Source of the DNA: Candidatus Delongbacteria bacterium
GTDB lineage: Bacteria > CAIWAD01 > BS150m-G50
DNA length: 7,097 bases
Assembly: GCA_016784425.1 (NCBI GenBank)
Contig: JADHUQ010000124.1
Coordinates: forward strand, 1 to 7,097
Reading direction: 5' to 3'
How positions within the stretch are numbered: position 1 is the first letter of the stretch; each line of letters opens with the position of its first letter. The notes under the pieces were generated by a model. That model was given only the letters and a program-made list of their open reading frames with translations, was not told the origin of the DNA and did no database searches. Shown piece after piece: positions 1 through 6,611 of the stretch. Both the position numbers and the translations under genes were made by a program.

Positions 1-1
1 C

Positions 2-76
2 AACGACACCGAGGCTGTCAGACAACAGGCATTGCGTATGGGCACCAACATCGTCTACTGGAGGCTGAGCCATTGA
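2..76 (+). CDS. C-terminal end of a DUF4159-like protein (partial, cut by left edge)
   Basis: Frame 2 is open from the left edge and ends at TGA 74-76, giving 24 residues that end in RMGTNIVYWRLSH. Seen: an Ala-Leu-x-x-Gly-x-Asn-Ile-Val pattern close to the terminus, ending in Ser-His. From memory of the family, DUF4159 proteins end in a similar 'A..(M/L)G.NIV.YALTH' strand, and they are commonly encoded next to DUF4175 proteins such as the one that follows. The stop overlaps the start of the downstream gene, so the two are probably one operon. The family call rests on this short tail plus the neighbour. The function of DUF4159 is unknown; upstream sequence would settle the identity. Confidence 0.6.
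   Translation, partial: NDTEAVRQQALRMGTNIVYWRLSH
60..64 (+). promoter_or_regulatory. Ribosome binding site that fixes a TTG start
   Basis: GGAGG lies 8 bases before the TTG at 73, inside the last codons of the upstream gene. The reading frame of the large gene stays open to the left edge, so the start would otherwise be ambiguous. This near-consensus Shine-Dalgarno and the TTGA stop/start overlap both favour TTG at 73, and no ATG or GTG lies in frame upstream within the window. Confidence 0.7.
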
Positions 77-3000
77 GGGTCGAGCGGGAATATCGTGACG
101 CAATCGCTTTGCTGGCCGGTTTCAGAAGCCAACGCAAAACAGCAGCCCTGCTGGTCTGGTTCCTTACCACCGCTGCCATTCTTATGCTGTTGACTCTGGG
201 GCTGGTGCTGCTGGAGCGTCTGTTTCCAGGTTCCACAGCGATCCGGCAGCTGTTGTACCATTCAATTGGCTACAGCTGGTTACTGGGGGTGTTGCTGCTG
301 GCCGGTAGAGGAATCTATGATTTCCTGTGGCGACGGCGCTGTCCATCTGATCTGGAGTTGGCCCGGGAGCTTGGTATCCGTGACGATCAGATCCGCGATC
401 GTCTGCTCAACGCACTGCAGCTACACTCTTCAACGGAGTCGCACCAGCTCTACTCCCCGGATCTGATCGATCAGGCTCTGGTGAAAATCGTACCAGATCT
501 GCCTCGTGACACAAAAAGCCTGATACCACGACGGGGACGGCAGCGCAGCGTCAAGTTGCTTCTGGGTGTGACAGCGCTTTTGGTTTTGCTGATCCTGCTC
601 CAGGGCAACCCTTTACTGCAGGCGTTTGATCGTCTCCGGCATTATGACCGCGTCTTTGTCGATCCTGGGTTGATAACGGTCCGTCTGACACCGGGTGATA
701 CTACCCTTATCCGGGGTGACGACCTGCTGATCCAGGCGTTTCCGGTGGGAACGCTGATACCGGCCACTCTGCAATTGGCCGTATCCAGGGGAGGGGAGAA
801 TTTTATTTATCCCCTGCGTCGGCGCGGTAAGGATTTTACTCTGCTGCTGGAGCGGGTGCATGCTCCATTTCTGTATTACATCATTGGCGAACGACTTCAG
901 TCAGATACCTGCCAGGTTGAAGTACGCGATCGCCCGGTAATCACCGACTTTCAGGTGAGTCTGACCTACCCCGCTTATACAGGTCTGTTGCCTCTGGAAC
1001 TGGAGCACAACATCGGCAGCTTCAGCGCTGTATACAGCTCGACCGCAAATTTTACCATGCAGGCCTCGACAGAGCTTACAACCGCACAACTGGTCTTGAG
1101 CAACGGCGATGTAATCCAGATGTCCCCTGTCGACACTGTATTCCAGGCCCATCTTACCGTTACCCGGGATCTGGAATACTACTTTCACCTGGCTGACCGG
1201 GACAGCCTGACCAACATGGACCCCCTAAACTGGCAGATTATAATGGTTCCAGACAGTCACCCGGTACTGACTCTTGCTTCTCCCCGGGATGGCGAGCGGG
1301 TTACGCGACGGGTACCTTTCCTGGGCAGCGGTATCGACGATTACGGCATAACCAGGTTCCAGCTACGCTACAAACTGGTTTCGCCGTTCATGCAGTCGCA
1401 ATATGCCGAGTTTTCACTGAGCGATGCCACCGCCGAGGAGCTGTCCGCCTGGTCACGACTCGACCTGCCCTTTACCAGTCTGGGGGTTGGTGAGGCGCTA
1501 CTAGACTACAGCTGGGATCTTCGTGCCACCGATGCCCTCCCGGAGGATGAGATCCTGCTGTTTGTTTTACTCTGGGATAATGACACCATCAGCGGCCCCA
1601 AGTGGACCCGTTCACCGTTGATACGCATCAATTTACCCGGTACCGCAGAGATGTATCTCGCGGTTGAATCGGATGAAGACGCAGAACTGGAGCGGGCGCA
1701 CGAGATTGTGGAGCGCTCCCGTGAAAACCTGGAAGAGTTACAGGAATTGATGACGGAGCTGCGGGTGGACCCGGAGCGCCTCGACTGGGAGACACAACGC
1801 CAGCTGGAGAACATCATCCAGGAGCAGCTTGAGCTGGCACAGAGCGCTGAGACCATGCAGGAAAACCTGGAGCAGCTGAAGCAAGCGCTGGAGGAAAACC
1901 AGCTCTTTAGTGCTGAGGTAGTTGAAAAACTGCAAAAGCTGACTGAGTTGTTGCAGGAGTTGATGACTGAAGAGATGAAAGAACTGCTGCGCCAGCTCCA
2001 GGATGAGCAACCGCCGACACCGGAAGAGTTACAGGCGGCCATGGAAAAGGCAAAACAGGAACTGGATGCGTTCCTGGAGCAGATGGAACAGCTGCTGTCA
2101 ATCCTGGAGCAACTGCAGATGGAACAGAAGCTCGAAGAGCTGGCCAGGCTGGCAGAAGAGTTGCGCACGCGGCAAGAGCAGCTTAACGAACAGGCCGACG
2201 CAGAGTCGCCTCCTGTAGACCTGGGAGAACAGCAGGCCAGACTCGCTGATGAGACAGAGGCGCTGCAGGAAGCTATTGAACAGGCGGAGCAGGAGTTTGG
2301 CGACAATCCTCACTTTCCATCAGAGCAATTGATGGAGGCCAGTGAATTTATTTCCGATCAGGAATTGAGCGAGCGCATGCAGAGCAATGCCCAACAGATG
2401 GAAAGTGATCCGGCCGGGTCACTGCCTCAGGGCGAACAGCTCGCCAGCGACCTGGGGCAACTCCAACAGATGCTGCAGGACGCCAGCGATTCAGCCCGTA
2501 TGAGCGCAATGGCGGATCTTAACGCTGCCATCGATCGTGTGATACATCGACTATTGGTCATCTCTCTACTTTTTGAGCAACAGCAGTTAGATGTGACCGG
2601 TTTGCAGCCGGAGAACTCCGACTTTGGCCGCTGTGCTTTCCAGCAGCTTTCCCTGACAGGCGCACTTGTTAATTCTTTGCAGGATGTCACAGAACTGATG
2701 ATGCAGTCTTTCTTCATCTCCAGATCGGTTCTTACCCATCTGCGTAACGCTGCAGGTCAGTCGACGGAGGGGGTGATCGATTTTGAGGAACGCCGGTTGA
2801 GTTCCCTCGCTGGTCGGGAGGCACGTATCATGGGTGGTGTGAACGCTGCAATTTACGCCCTGATGCAGAACCAGGAACAGATGAACGCCGCTGAATCTGC
2901 AACCGGTTTTCAGGAAATGATGGAACAGTTAATGCAGGCCTCCTCCGATCAGCAGTGTCTCAACTCCCAGTGCCAGAAACTGATGAGCGGCCAGCAGGGA

Positions 3001-3492
3001 TCGTCACAGAAGCCGCTGGGAATAAGTCTTTCCGAAATGGCTCGTGAGCAGGGTCGGTTGCGCCAGCAAATGGAACAACTTTCCCAACAGGCCAGTGAGA
3101 TGTCAGGTGGCAGCAAGCCGCTGGGTGACCTGGGGGAAATAGCTCGCCAGATGAGTGAGGTGGAAGAGCAGTTACAGAATCGGCAGTATACCGAGCGTAC
3201 GCGCAAGCTGCAGGAACGGATACTCAACCAGATGCTTGATTCACAACGCTCGGTCCGCGAAAAGGAGCGCAGTCAGGAAAGGGAGTCGCGCACTGCCACG
3301 CCGATTGATCGAACTTCCCCCTCTGAACTGACACCGGACATGACCCCGGATGTGCTACGTCATCAACTGATGCAGGCGTTGAAAGAGGGATATTCGCGCG
3401 AGTATCTGGAGCTGGTTCGCGCTTATTACCGCCGTCTCATGGAGCTGGATGAGGAAACCCGGGATACCCCTCTGGAGGTTGAGACTCCCTGA
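73..3492 (+). CDS. DUF4175-like membrane-anchored coiled-coil protein
   Basis: The 1139-residue protein has hydrophobic helices at about 23-49, 62-86 and 159-178. The 87-158 loop between the last two is rich in arginine, so by the positive-inside rule the long remainder is probably extracytoplasmic. Residues 195-400 contain beta-rich segments, including a YPAYTG motif at 299-304, and 421-426 reads IDDYGI; both resemble DUF4175 and related envelope proteins. Residues 535-745 and 940-1070 are Gln/Glu/Leu-rich coiled coil. The C-terminal signatures ILNQMLDSQRSVREKE (about 1050-1065) and EGYSREYLELVRAYYR (1105-1120) match what I recall for this family. No enzymatic motif is visible. It starts at TTG, with GGAGG 8 bases upstream, and overlaps the stop of a DUF4159-like gene. 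In FCB genomes such pairs often sit with DUF58, MoxR and BatA-like genes, which suggests an envelope-associated complex; that role is inference. Family assignment is fairly sure, function unknown. Confidence 0.8.
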   Translation: MRVEREYRDAIALLAGFRSQRKTAALLVWFLTTAAILMLLTLGLVLLERLFPGSTAIRQLLYHSIGYSWLLGVLLLAGRGIYDFLWRRRCPSDLELARELGIRDDQIRDRLLNALQLHSSTESHQLYSPDLIDQALVKIVPDLPRDTKSLIPRRGRQRSVKLLLGVTALLVLLILLQGNPLLQAFDRLRHYDRVFVDPGLITVRLTPGDTTLIRGDDLLIQAFPVGTLIPATLQLAVSRGGENFIYPLRRRGKDFTLLLERVHAPFLYYIIGERLQSDTCQVEVRDRPVITDFQVSLTYPAYTGLLPLELEHNIGSFSAVYSSTANFTMQASTELTTAQLVLSNGDVIQMSPVDTVFQAHLTVTRDLEYYFHLADRDSLTNMDPLNWQIIMVPDSHPVLTLASPRDGERVTRRVPFLGSGIDDYGITRFQLRYKLVSPFMQSQYAEFSLSDATAEELSAWSRLDLPFTSLGVGEALLDYSWDLRATDALPEDEILLFVLLWDNDTISGPKWTRSPLIRINLPGTAEMYLAVESDEDAELERAHEIVERSRENLEELQELMTELRVDPERLDWETQRQLENIIQEQLELAQSAETMQENLEQLKQALEENQLFSAEVVEKLQKLTELLQELMTEEMKELLRQLQDEQPPTPEELQAAMEKAKQELDAFLEQMEQLLSILEQLQMEQKLEELARLAEELRTRQEQLNEQADAESPPVDLGEQQARLADETEALQEAIEQAEQEFGDNPHFPSEQLMEASEFISDQELSERMQSNAQQMESDPAGSLPQGEQLASDLGQLQQMLQDASDSARMSAMADLNAAIDRVIHRLLVISLLFEQQQLDVTGLQPENSDFGRCAFQQLSLTGALVNSLQDVTELMMQSFFISRSVLTHLRNAAGQSTEGVIDFEERRLSSLAGREARIMGGVNAAIYALMQNQEQMNAAESATGFQEMMEQLMQASSDQQCLNSQCQKLMSGQQGSSQKPLGISLSEMAREQGRLRQQMEQLSQQASEMSGGSKPLGDLGEIARQMSEVEEQLQNRQYTERTRKLQERILNQMLDSQRSVREKERSQERESRTATPIDRTSPSELTPDMTPDVLRHQLMQALKEGYSREYLELVRAYYRRLMELDEETRDTPLEVETP

Positions 3493-3506
3493 TTCAATCA
3501 TCGGCT

Positions 3507-3549
3507 CAGCTCTATCTATCACGTTGCCAGAGCTGTTCCACAGCTGCTG
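3507..3549. terminator. Inverted repeats in the convergent gap, possible weak terminator
   Basis: The 61-base gap between two convergent genes holds two mutually exclusive hairpins. CAGCTCT (3507-3513) pairs with AGAGCTG (3529-3535) across a 15-base loop. AGCTGT (3531-3536) pairs with ACAGCT (3540-3545) across a 3-base loop, and can be extended by CAG/CTG (3528-3530 with 3547-3549) past one bulged base. Only a loose T-rich stretch follows on the + strand and none on the - strand, so neither is a textbook Rho-independent terminator. The position between converging stop codons is the main argument for a role in transcript ending. Confidence 0.3.
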
Positions 3550-3553
3550 TAAT

Positions 3554-5053
3554 CTATTTCAGCAATAACATTTTCCGGGTAAGGGTGGATCCTTCAGCCT
3601 GCAGTGTATAGAAATAGGCGCCACTGGGCAGATCAGAGCCGTCGAATTCCATATTGTACTCCCCCCCGGTCAGGTAGCCGTCGCAGATGGTACTTACCTG
3701 CGTGCCGGTCGCAGTATAAACTGTCAGTCTTACCTGCGTTCCACATGCCAGTTGGAAAGAGATCCGTGTCAAAGGATTAAACGGATTAGGGTAGTTCTGA
3801 CGCAGCTCCAGCACAGCCGGAATCGTAACGCTACGGGAAGAAAGCACTTCAACTTCACCATTATAGTTCACTGCCTGAAGCACGTAATTATACCGTGCAC
3901 CTGTTTCAACTTCATAATCAACCACCTGATAGTGTGTGGCTTCTACCGGCAGCTGCGCCACAACCGTTCCATCGCGTGCTACGATATAGTACGGGACCGC
4001 TTGCTCGCCACTTGTTTCCCAGGACAATTGAACATGATCACTGGAGGCGTTAGCGTCAAAACTGATCAACTCCACCAGGGTTGGTACGCCAAACTCCGCG
4101 ATCACCTGTAGTTCGTAGTGACCGGCGATATCCTCCTGCCAGCTGTGGTGTGCTATGAAGATCAGGTACTCACCGGCTGGCAGCCAATCGGTTTCAATCA
4201 TTTCAGTCTCACAAAAACCGGCTTCGTCCAGCTCAAGAACTGTCGAACCATAGCAGTTATCCTCACTTGCCTCCAGCAGTATCAAAACCGGATCAACTTC
4301 ATCCGCCGCTAACTGGAGTGACAGTTGAGTTGGTTGGGGCAGGCTCAGCCGGAACCAGTCTGTATCACGTGTACCACTTCCTGCCCAGAGCTCACCGCAA
4401 ACGACACTTCCAGGATAAATGCTGGTAAACTGCGGATTGGGATAATCACATCCACTGTTTGGTTCCATCTCCCCCTGGGTACCCTGTGGGCAAAGGGTTT
4501 CCTCGCACTCGAGCCATTGGGTGAGATATAGGCCGTAGAGCCCTGACTCACCGTTACTGCCGTCTACTACCAGATAGTAAACACCTGGACTCATAGCGGC
4601 TACCAGCAGCTGCGGTGCCAGCGGGTTGGTCTGACAACCGGTATCAGCAACACTTCTTACAGTAACTCCATCCTGCTCCAGCAGATAGAGACGGGCGTCA
4701 AAATCAGCTGAACAAAGGTCGAAGCGGAGTGAGTGTTGCTGGGTAAGGGTCAACGAATAAACTACATCAGGGGAACCACCGTCCTGCTCCAGGTCGATAA
4801 TGATATCATAGTCGTTACTGAAGCCGGTTGTGAAGCCACTGTAGGGTCCGCCGATCTGAATCGGCACCGCTGCTCCAATAGTATCGCCACCAAGACAGAG
4901 TGGCACTGCCGCGGGTGGCAAAGCTGTCGGGGCCTGTCCTCGTGTCGGTTCATCTACTCCCTGGAACGCTTCAACCTCTGTTCGCCCCTTGAGGACACTG
5001 GTCAAAACCAACACCAGGATAAGCGCCCAACCGAACTCATTAATTTTCTTCAT
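3554..5053 (-). CDS. Secreted PPC/FN3 protein with type IX secretion C-terminal sorting domain
   Basis: This 499-residue protein starts MKK followed by a hydrophobic stretch (about 9-21), a Sec-type signal peptide. Two PPC-like beta-sandwich regions follow. Region 57-178 has FDARLYLLEQDG and then PGVYYLVVDG; region 196-316 has DTDWFRLSLP, DPVLILLE and LPAGEYLIFI. Residues 326-412 look like a fibronectin type III domain (VQLSWETSGE, then YNYVLQAVN). Residues 417-499 form a type IX sorting domain: LRQNYPNPFNPLTRISFQL, then LPSGAYFYTLQ and a terminal KMLLLK. In FCB bacteria this domain directs outer-membrane export by the Por system and is usually removed, with the protein released or anchored at the surface. 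Eleven cysteines, all after the signal peptide, suggest disulfides. No protease, glycosidase or other catalytic motif is visible, so an adhesive or structural role is possible but inferred. The ATG is supported by AAAGGA 5 bases upstream. It converges on the DUF4175-like gene and diverges from the aminotransferase gene. Confidence 0.85.
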   Translation of the reverse strand: MKKINEFGWALILVLVLTSVLKGRTEVEAFQGVDEPTRGQAPTALPPAAVPLCLGGDTIGAAVPIQIGGPYSGFTTGFSNDYDIIIDLEQDGGSPDVVYSLTLTQQHSLRFDLCSADFDARLYLLEQDGVTVRSVADTGCQTNPLAPQLLVAAMSPGVYYLVVDGSNGESGLYGLYLTQWLECEETLCPQGTQGEMEPNSGCDYPNPQFTSIYPGSVVCGELWAGSGTRDTDWFRLSLPQPTQLSLQLAADEVDPVLILLEASEDNCYGSTVLELDEAGFCETEMIETDWLPAGEYLIFIAHHSWQEDIAGHYELQVIAEFGVPTLVELISFDANASSDHVQLSWETSGEQAVPYYIVARDGTVVAQLPVEATHYQVVDYEVETGARYNYVLQAVNYNGEVEVLSSRSVTIPAVLELRQNYPNPFNPLTRISFQLACGTQVRLTVYTATGTQVSTICDGYLTGGEYNMEFDGSDLPSGAYFYTLQAEGSTLTRKMLLLK

Positions 5054-5184
5054 AAGATTCCTTTGTCTGCTTCGAGTCCCCTGCTCCTGTTTCGATCCGG
5101 CACAGATCGACCTGGGTGGATGATCGGAAAGGTTTTTGCTTGGCTCTCGTAAACACTATTACAACCGAGGCATTCCCGGCCGTT

Positions 5185-5213
5185 GATATAGAATCGTCAC
5201 CCTGACTGGTCAT
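5185..5213 (-). promoter_or_regulatory. Candidate sigma70-like promoter for the secreted-protein gene
   Basis: Read on the - strand, ATGACC (5208-5213) matches TTGACA at four of six bases. It is followed after exactly 17 bases by TATATC (5185-5190), which matches TATAAT at four of six. Transcription would start near 5178 and give a leader of about 125 bases. A match this weak is expected by chance in a region of this size, so this is only a candidate. Confidence 0.25.
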
Positions 5214-5316
5214 CTTTATAGTGGAGTGGAGAAAGGAGCCTGGACTCTAATTTTCCCTGGTAATCAGAACCAGTGCCGGTAGCGTGTCCGGACAGTGGAA
5301 CCCCGGAAATCTACCC

Positions 5317-5344
5317 TTGCATTTCAACCGGTCGGCGGTAATAT
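5317..5344 (+). promoter_or_regulatory. Candidate promoter for the aminotransferase gene
   Basis: TTGCAT (5317-5322) and TAATAT (5339-5344) are separated by 16 bases and resemble -35 and -10 elements, with three and four matches to consensus. Transcription from here would start near 5351, so the leader would include the hairpin at 5391-5414. The match is poor and the call is tentative. Confidence 0.2.
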
Positions 5345-5390
5345 TTCTAAACGCTTTTGCGTAAACACTTTGCTAAGCATACACGTCGCA

Positions 5391-5414
5391 GGGCCAGGTT
5401 GCAGGCAACCGCCC
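5391..5414 (+). repeat. Leader hairpin upstream of the aminotransferase gene
   Basis: GGGC (5391-5394) pairs with GCCC (5411-5414), and GGTTG (5397-5401) pairs with CAACC (5406-5410) around a CAGG loop. The only irregularity is a two-base bulge (CA, 5395-5396). That gives nine pairs, seven of them G-C, ending 28 bases before the start codon and 15 bases before the ribosome binding site. No T tract follows, so it is not a Rho-independent terminator. It could be an mRNA leader structure or, as DNA, a protein-binding inverted repeat; the sequence alone does not say which. Confidence 0.5.
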
Positions 5415-5442
5415 GGACAGCGATCAACCAGGGAGTCAAAAT

Positions 5443-6555
5443 ATGCAGGTACCATTCATAGACTTAAAAGCCCCCTACAAAGCTCAAAAAGAGGAGATCG
5501 ACAGCGCCCTTCAGGATATCTTAACCAACACCGCTTTTATTGGTGGCCCCCGGATAACAGCTTTCGAGCAGAATTTCGCCAGCTATATCGGAACCAGCAG
5601 CTGTGTGGCTGTTTCCAACGGCACGGAAGCTCTCTTCGCCACCCTTAAAGTGCTGGGTATCGGGTGCGGTGACGAAGTGATTGTGCCGGCAAATACTTTT
5701 ATAGCCACTGCCGAAGCAGTCAGCCTTTGCGGCGCCACCCCGGTGTTCGTAGATCCTTCCCCGTCAGATTACCAGATCGATGTAGCACTGATTAAACGCA
5801 GCATTACCGCAAAAACCCGTGCCCTGTTACCGGTACACCTCTTCGGTCATCCCGCCGATATGCCGGCGATTCTTGAGGTAGCCCGTGCAGAAAACCTGTT
5901 TGTGATCGAAGACGCTGCACAGGCTCATGGCGCCCGAATCGGGAACCGCACTGTAGGTACTTACGGTCTGGCAGCCTGTTACAGCTTTTACCCGGCAAAG
6001 AATCTGGGCGCGTTCGGGGATGCCGGCGCTGTCGTAACCAGCCATCCCGACCTGGAAGAGCAACTGCGGGTGTTCATCAACCACGGCCGTCATCCAGAGT
6101 ACGGACACGCTGTAATCGGCACCAATGCCCGCATGGTGGCATTGCAGGCTATCGTCCTCGACCTCAAGCTCCGGAACCTGGCGGAAGCCAACGAGAAACG
6201 TCGGCAGAATGCGGCTACCTACAATGAGCTTTTTGCCGCCTCCAGTGTGGCCGACCGCATTGTTACACCACCGGAACGGGAGGGTGTCACACCGGTATAC
6301 CATCTCTACGTGATACAAACTGAACGGCGCGATGAGTTAAGGGCTTTCCTGGGTGAAAACGGCATCGGTGCCGGCATTCACTATGATCAGGCTGTTCCCT
6401 ACACCCGTGCCTACGAACACCTTGGCTACAAACCGGAAGACTGCCCGGTGGCGTATCGCCTGCAGGACCGCATCCTCAGCCTGCCGATGTTTCCGGAGTT
6501 GACCCGGGAGCAGATGGAGTATGTTGTAACCACAGTGGAGAAGTTCTTCTCATAA
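5443..6555 (+). CDS. DegT/DnrJ/EryC1/StrS family PLP-dependent sugar aminotransferase
   Basis: The 370-residue protein is full length for this fold-type I aminotransferase family, which transfers an amino group (usually from glutamate) to a keto sugar nucleotide in the cytoplasm, for O-antigen, capsule or other glycan precursors. It opens with VPFIDLKAPY, typical of the family. Cofactor residues are recognisable: SNGTEAL (58-64, phosphate contact), IEDAAQAHGA (155-164, with Asp157 to the pyridine nitrogen and Gln160), and SFYPAKNLGAFGDAGA (181-196), where Lys186 is the expected Schiff-base lysine. PVHLFGHPADM (130-140) and the GxNxR stretch at 226-230 are also conserved positions. The ATG has AGGGAG 7 bases upstream. 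The sugar substrate and the position aminated cannot be read from the sequence, and no other sugar-pathway gene is present here. Some databases label such proteins 'sensory transduction EryC1', a historical misnomer. A lipoprotein gene follows on the same strand and may be cotranscribed. Confidence 0.93.
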   Translation: MQVPFIDLKAPYKAQKEEIDSALQDILTNTAFIGGPRITAFEQNFASYIGTSSCVAVSNGTEALFATLKVLGIGCGDEVIVPANTFIATAEAVSLCGATPVFVDPSPSDYQIDVALIKRSITAKTRALLPVHLFGHPADMPAILEVARAENLFVIEDAAQAHGARIGNRTVGTYGLAACYSFYPAKNLGAFGDAGAVVTSHPDLEEQLRVFINHGRHPEYGHAVIGTNARMVALQAIVLDLKLRNLAEANEKRRQNAATYNELFAASSVADRIVTPPEREGVTPVYHLYVIQTERRDELRAFLGENGIGAGIHYDQAVPYTRAYEHLGYKPEDCPVAYRLQDRILSLPMFPELTREQMEYVVTTVEKFFS

Positions 6556-6611
6556 AGGGGGTGGCCAGAATATTCCAGCAGAAGACCTGCCAGCCAACGG
6601 TGTTGAGAGCT

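Larger units (their letters stand above)
5054..5442. other. Divergent intergenic region (389 bases) without a gene
   Basis: This gap separates the divergent secreted-protein and aminotransferase genes and should hold promoters for both. I see no convincing coding region or tRNA in it; an open frame from 5295 runs out of frame into the aminotransferase gene and has no family resemblance. It contains weak sigma70-like elements on both strands, a perfect 10-base palindrome at 5285-5294, two copies of CCGGACAG (5288-5295 and 5413-5420), a small inverted repeat CTGGT/ACCAG (5257-5261 and 5269-5273), and a strong hairpin at 5391-5414. The ribosome binding sites are AAAGGA (5059-5064, - strand) and AGGGAG (5430-5435, + strand). 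Confidence 0.6.

Noticed and set aside
1506..2306. Open frame of 266 codons on the - strand, rich in Ser and Cys
   Set aside because: It lies opposite the Gln/Glu/Leu coiled-coil part of the DUF4175-like gene. Its Ser/Cys-rich, low-complexity composition is what the complement of repeated CAG/GAG/CTG codons produces, and it shows no domain.
1675..3250. Possible SMC/Rad50-like or phage tape-measure coiled coil
   Set aside because: There is no Walker A or B motif or hinge, the protein carries three N-terminal membrane helices, and its C-terminal motifs fit DUF4175. No phage genes are nearby.
4733..5152. Open frame of 139 codons on the + strand opposite the secreted-protein gene
   Set aside because: It overlaps the signal peptide and first PPC-like region of a well-supported - strand gene; its translation shows no signal, domain or codon pattern of a real gene.
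5295..5648. Open frame of 117 codons on the + strand spanning the leader and start of the aminotransferase gene
   Set aside because: It is out of frame with the aminotransferase and overlaps its first 69 codons; its product is Arg/Ser/Gln-rich without recognisable features. A leader peptide is not supported.
5827..6318. Open frame of 163 codons on the - strand inside the aminotransferase gene
   Set aside because: The + strand gene here has unmistakable family motifs throughout, and the antisense product resembles nothing I recognise and has no plausible ribosome binding site context.
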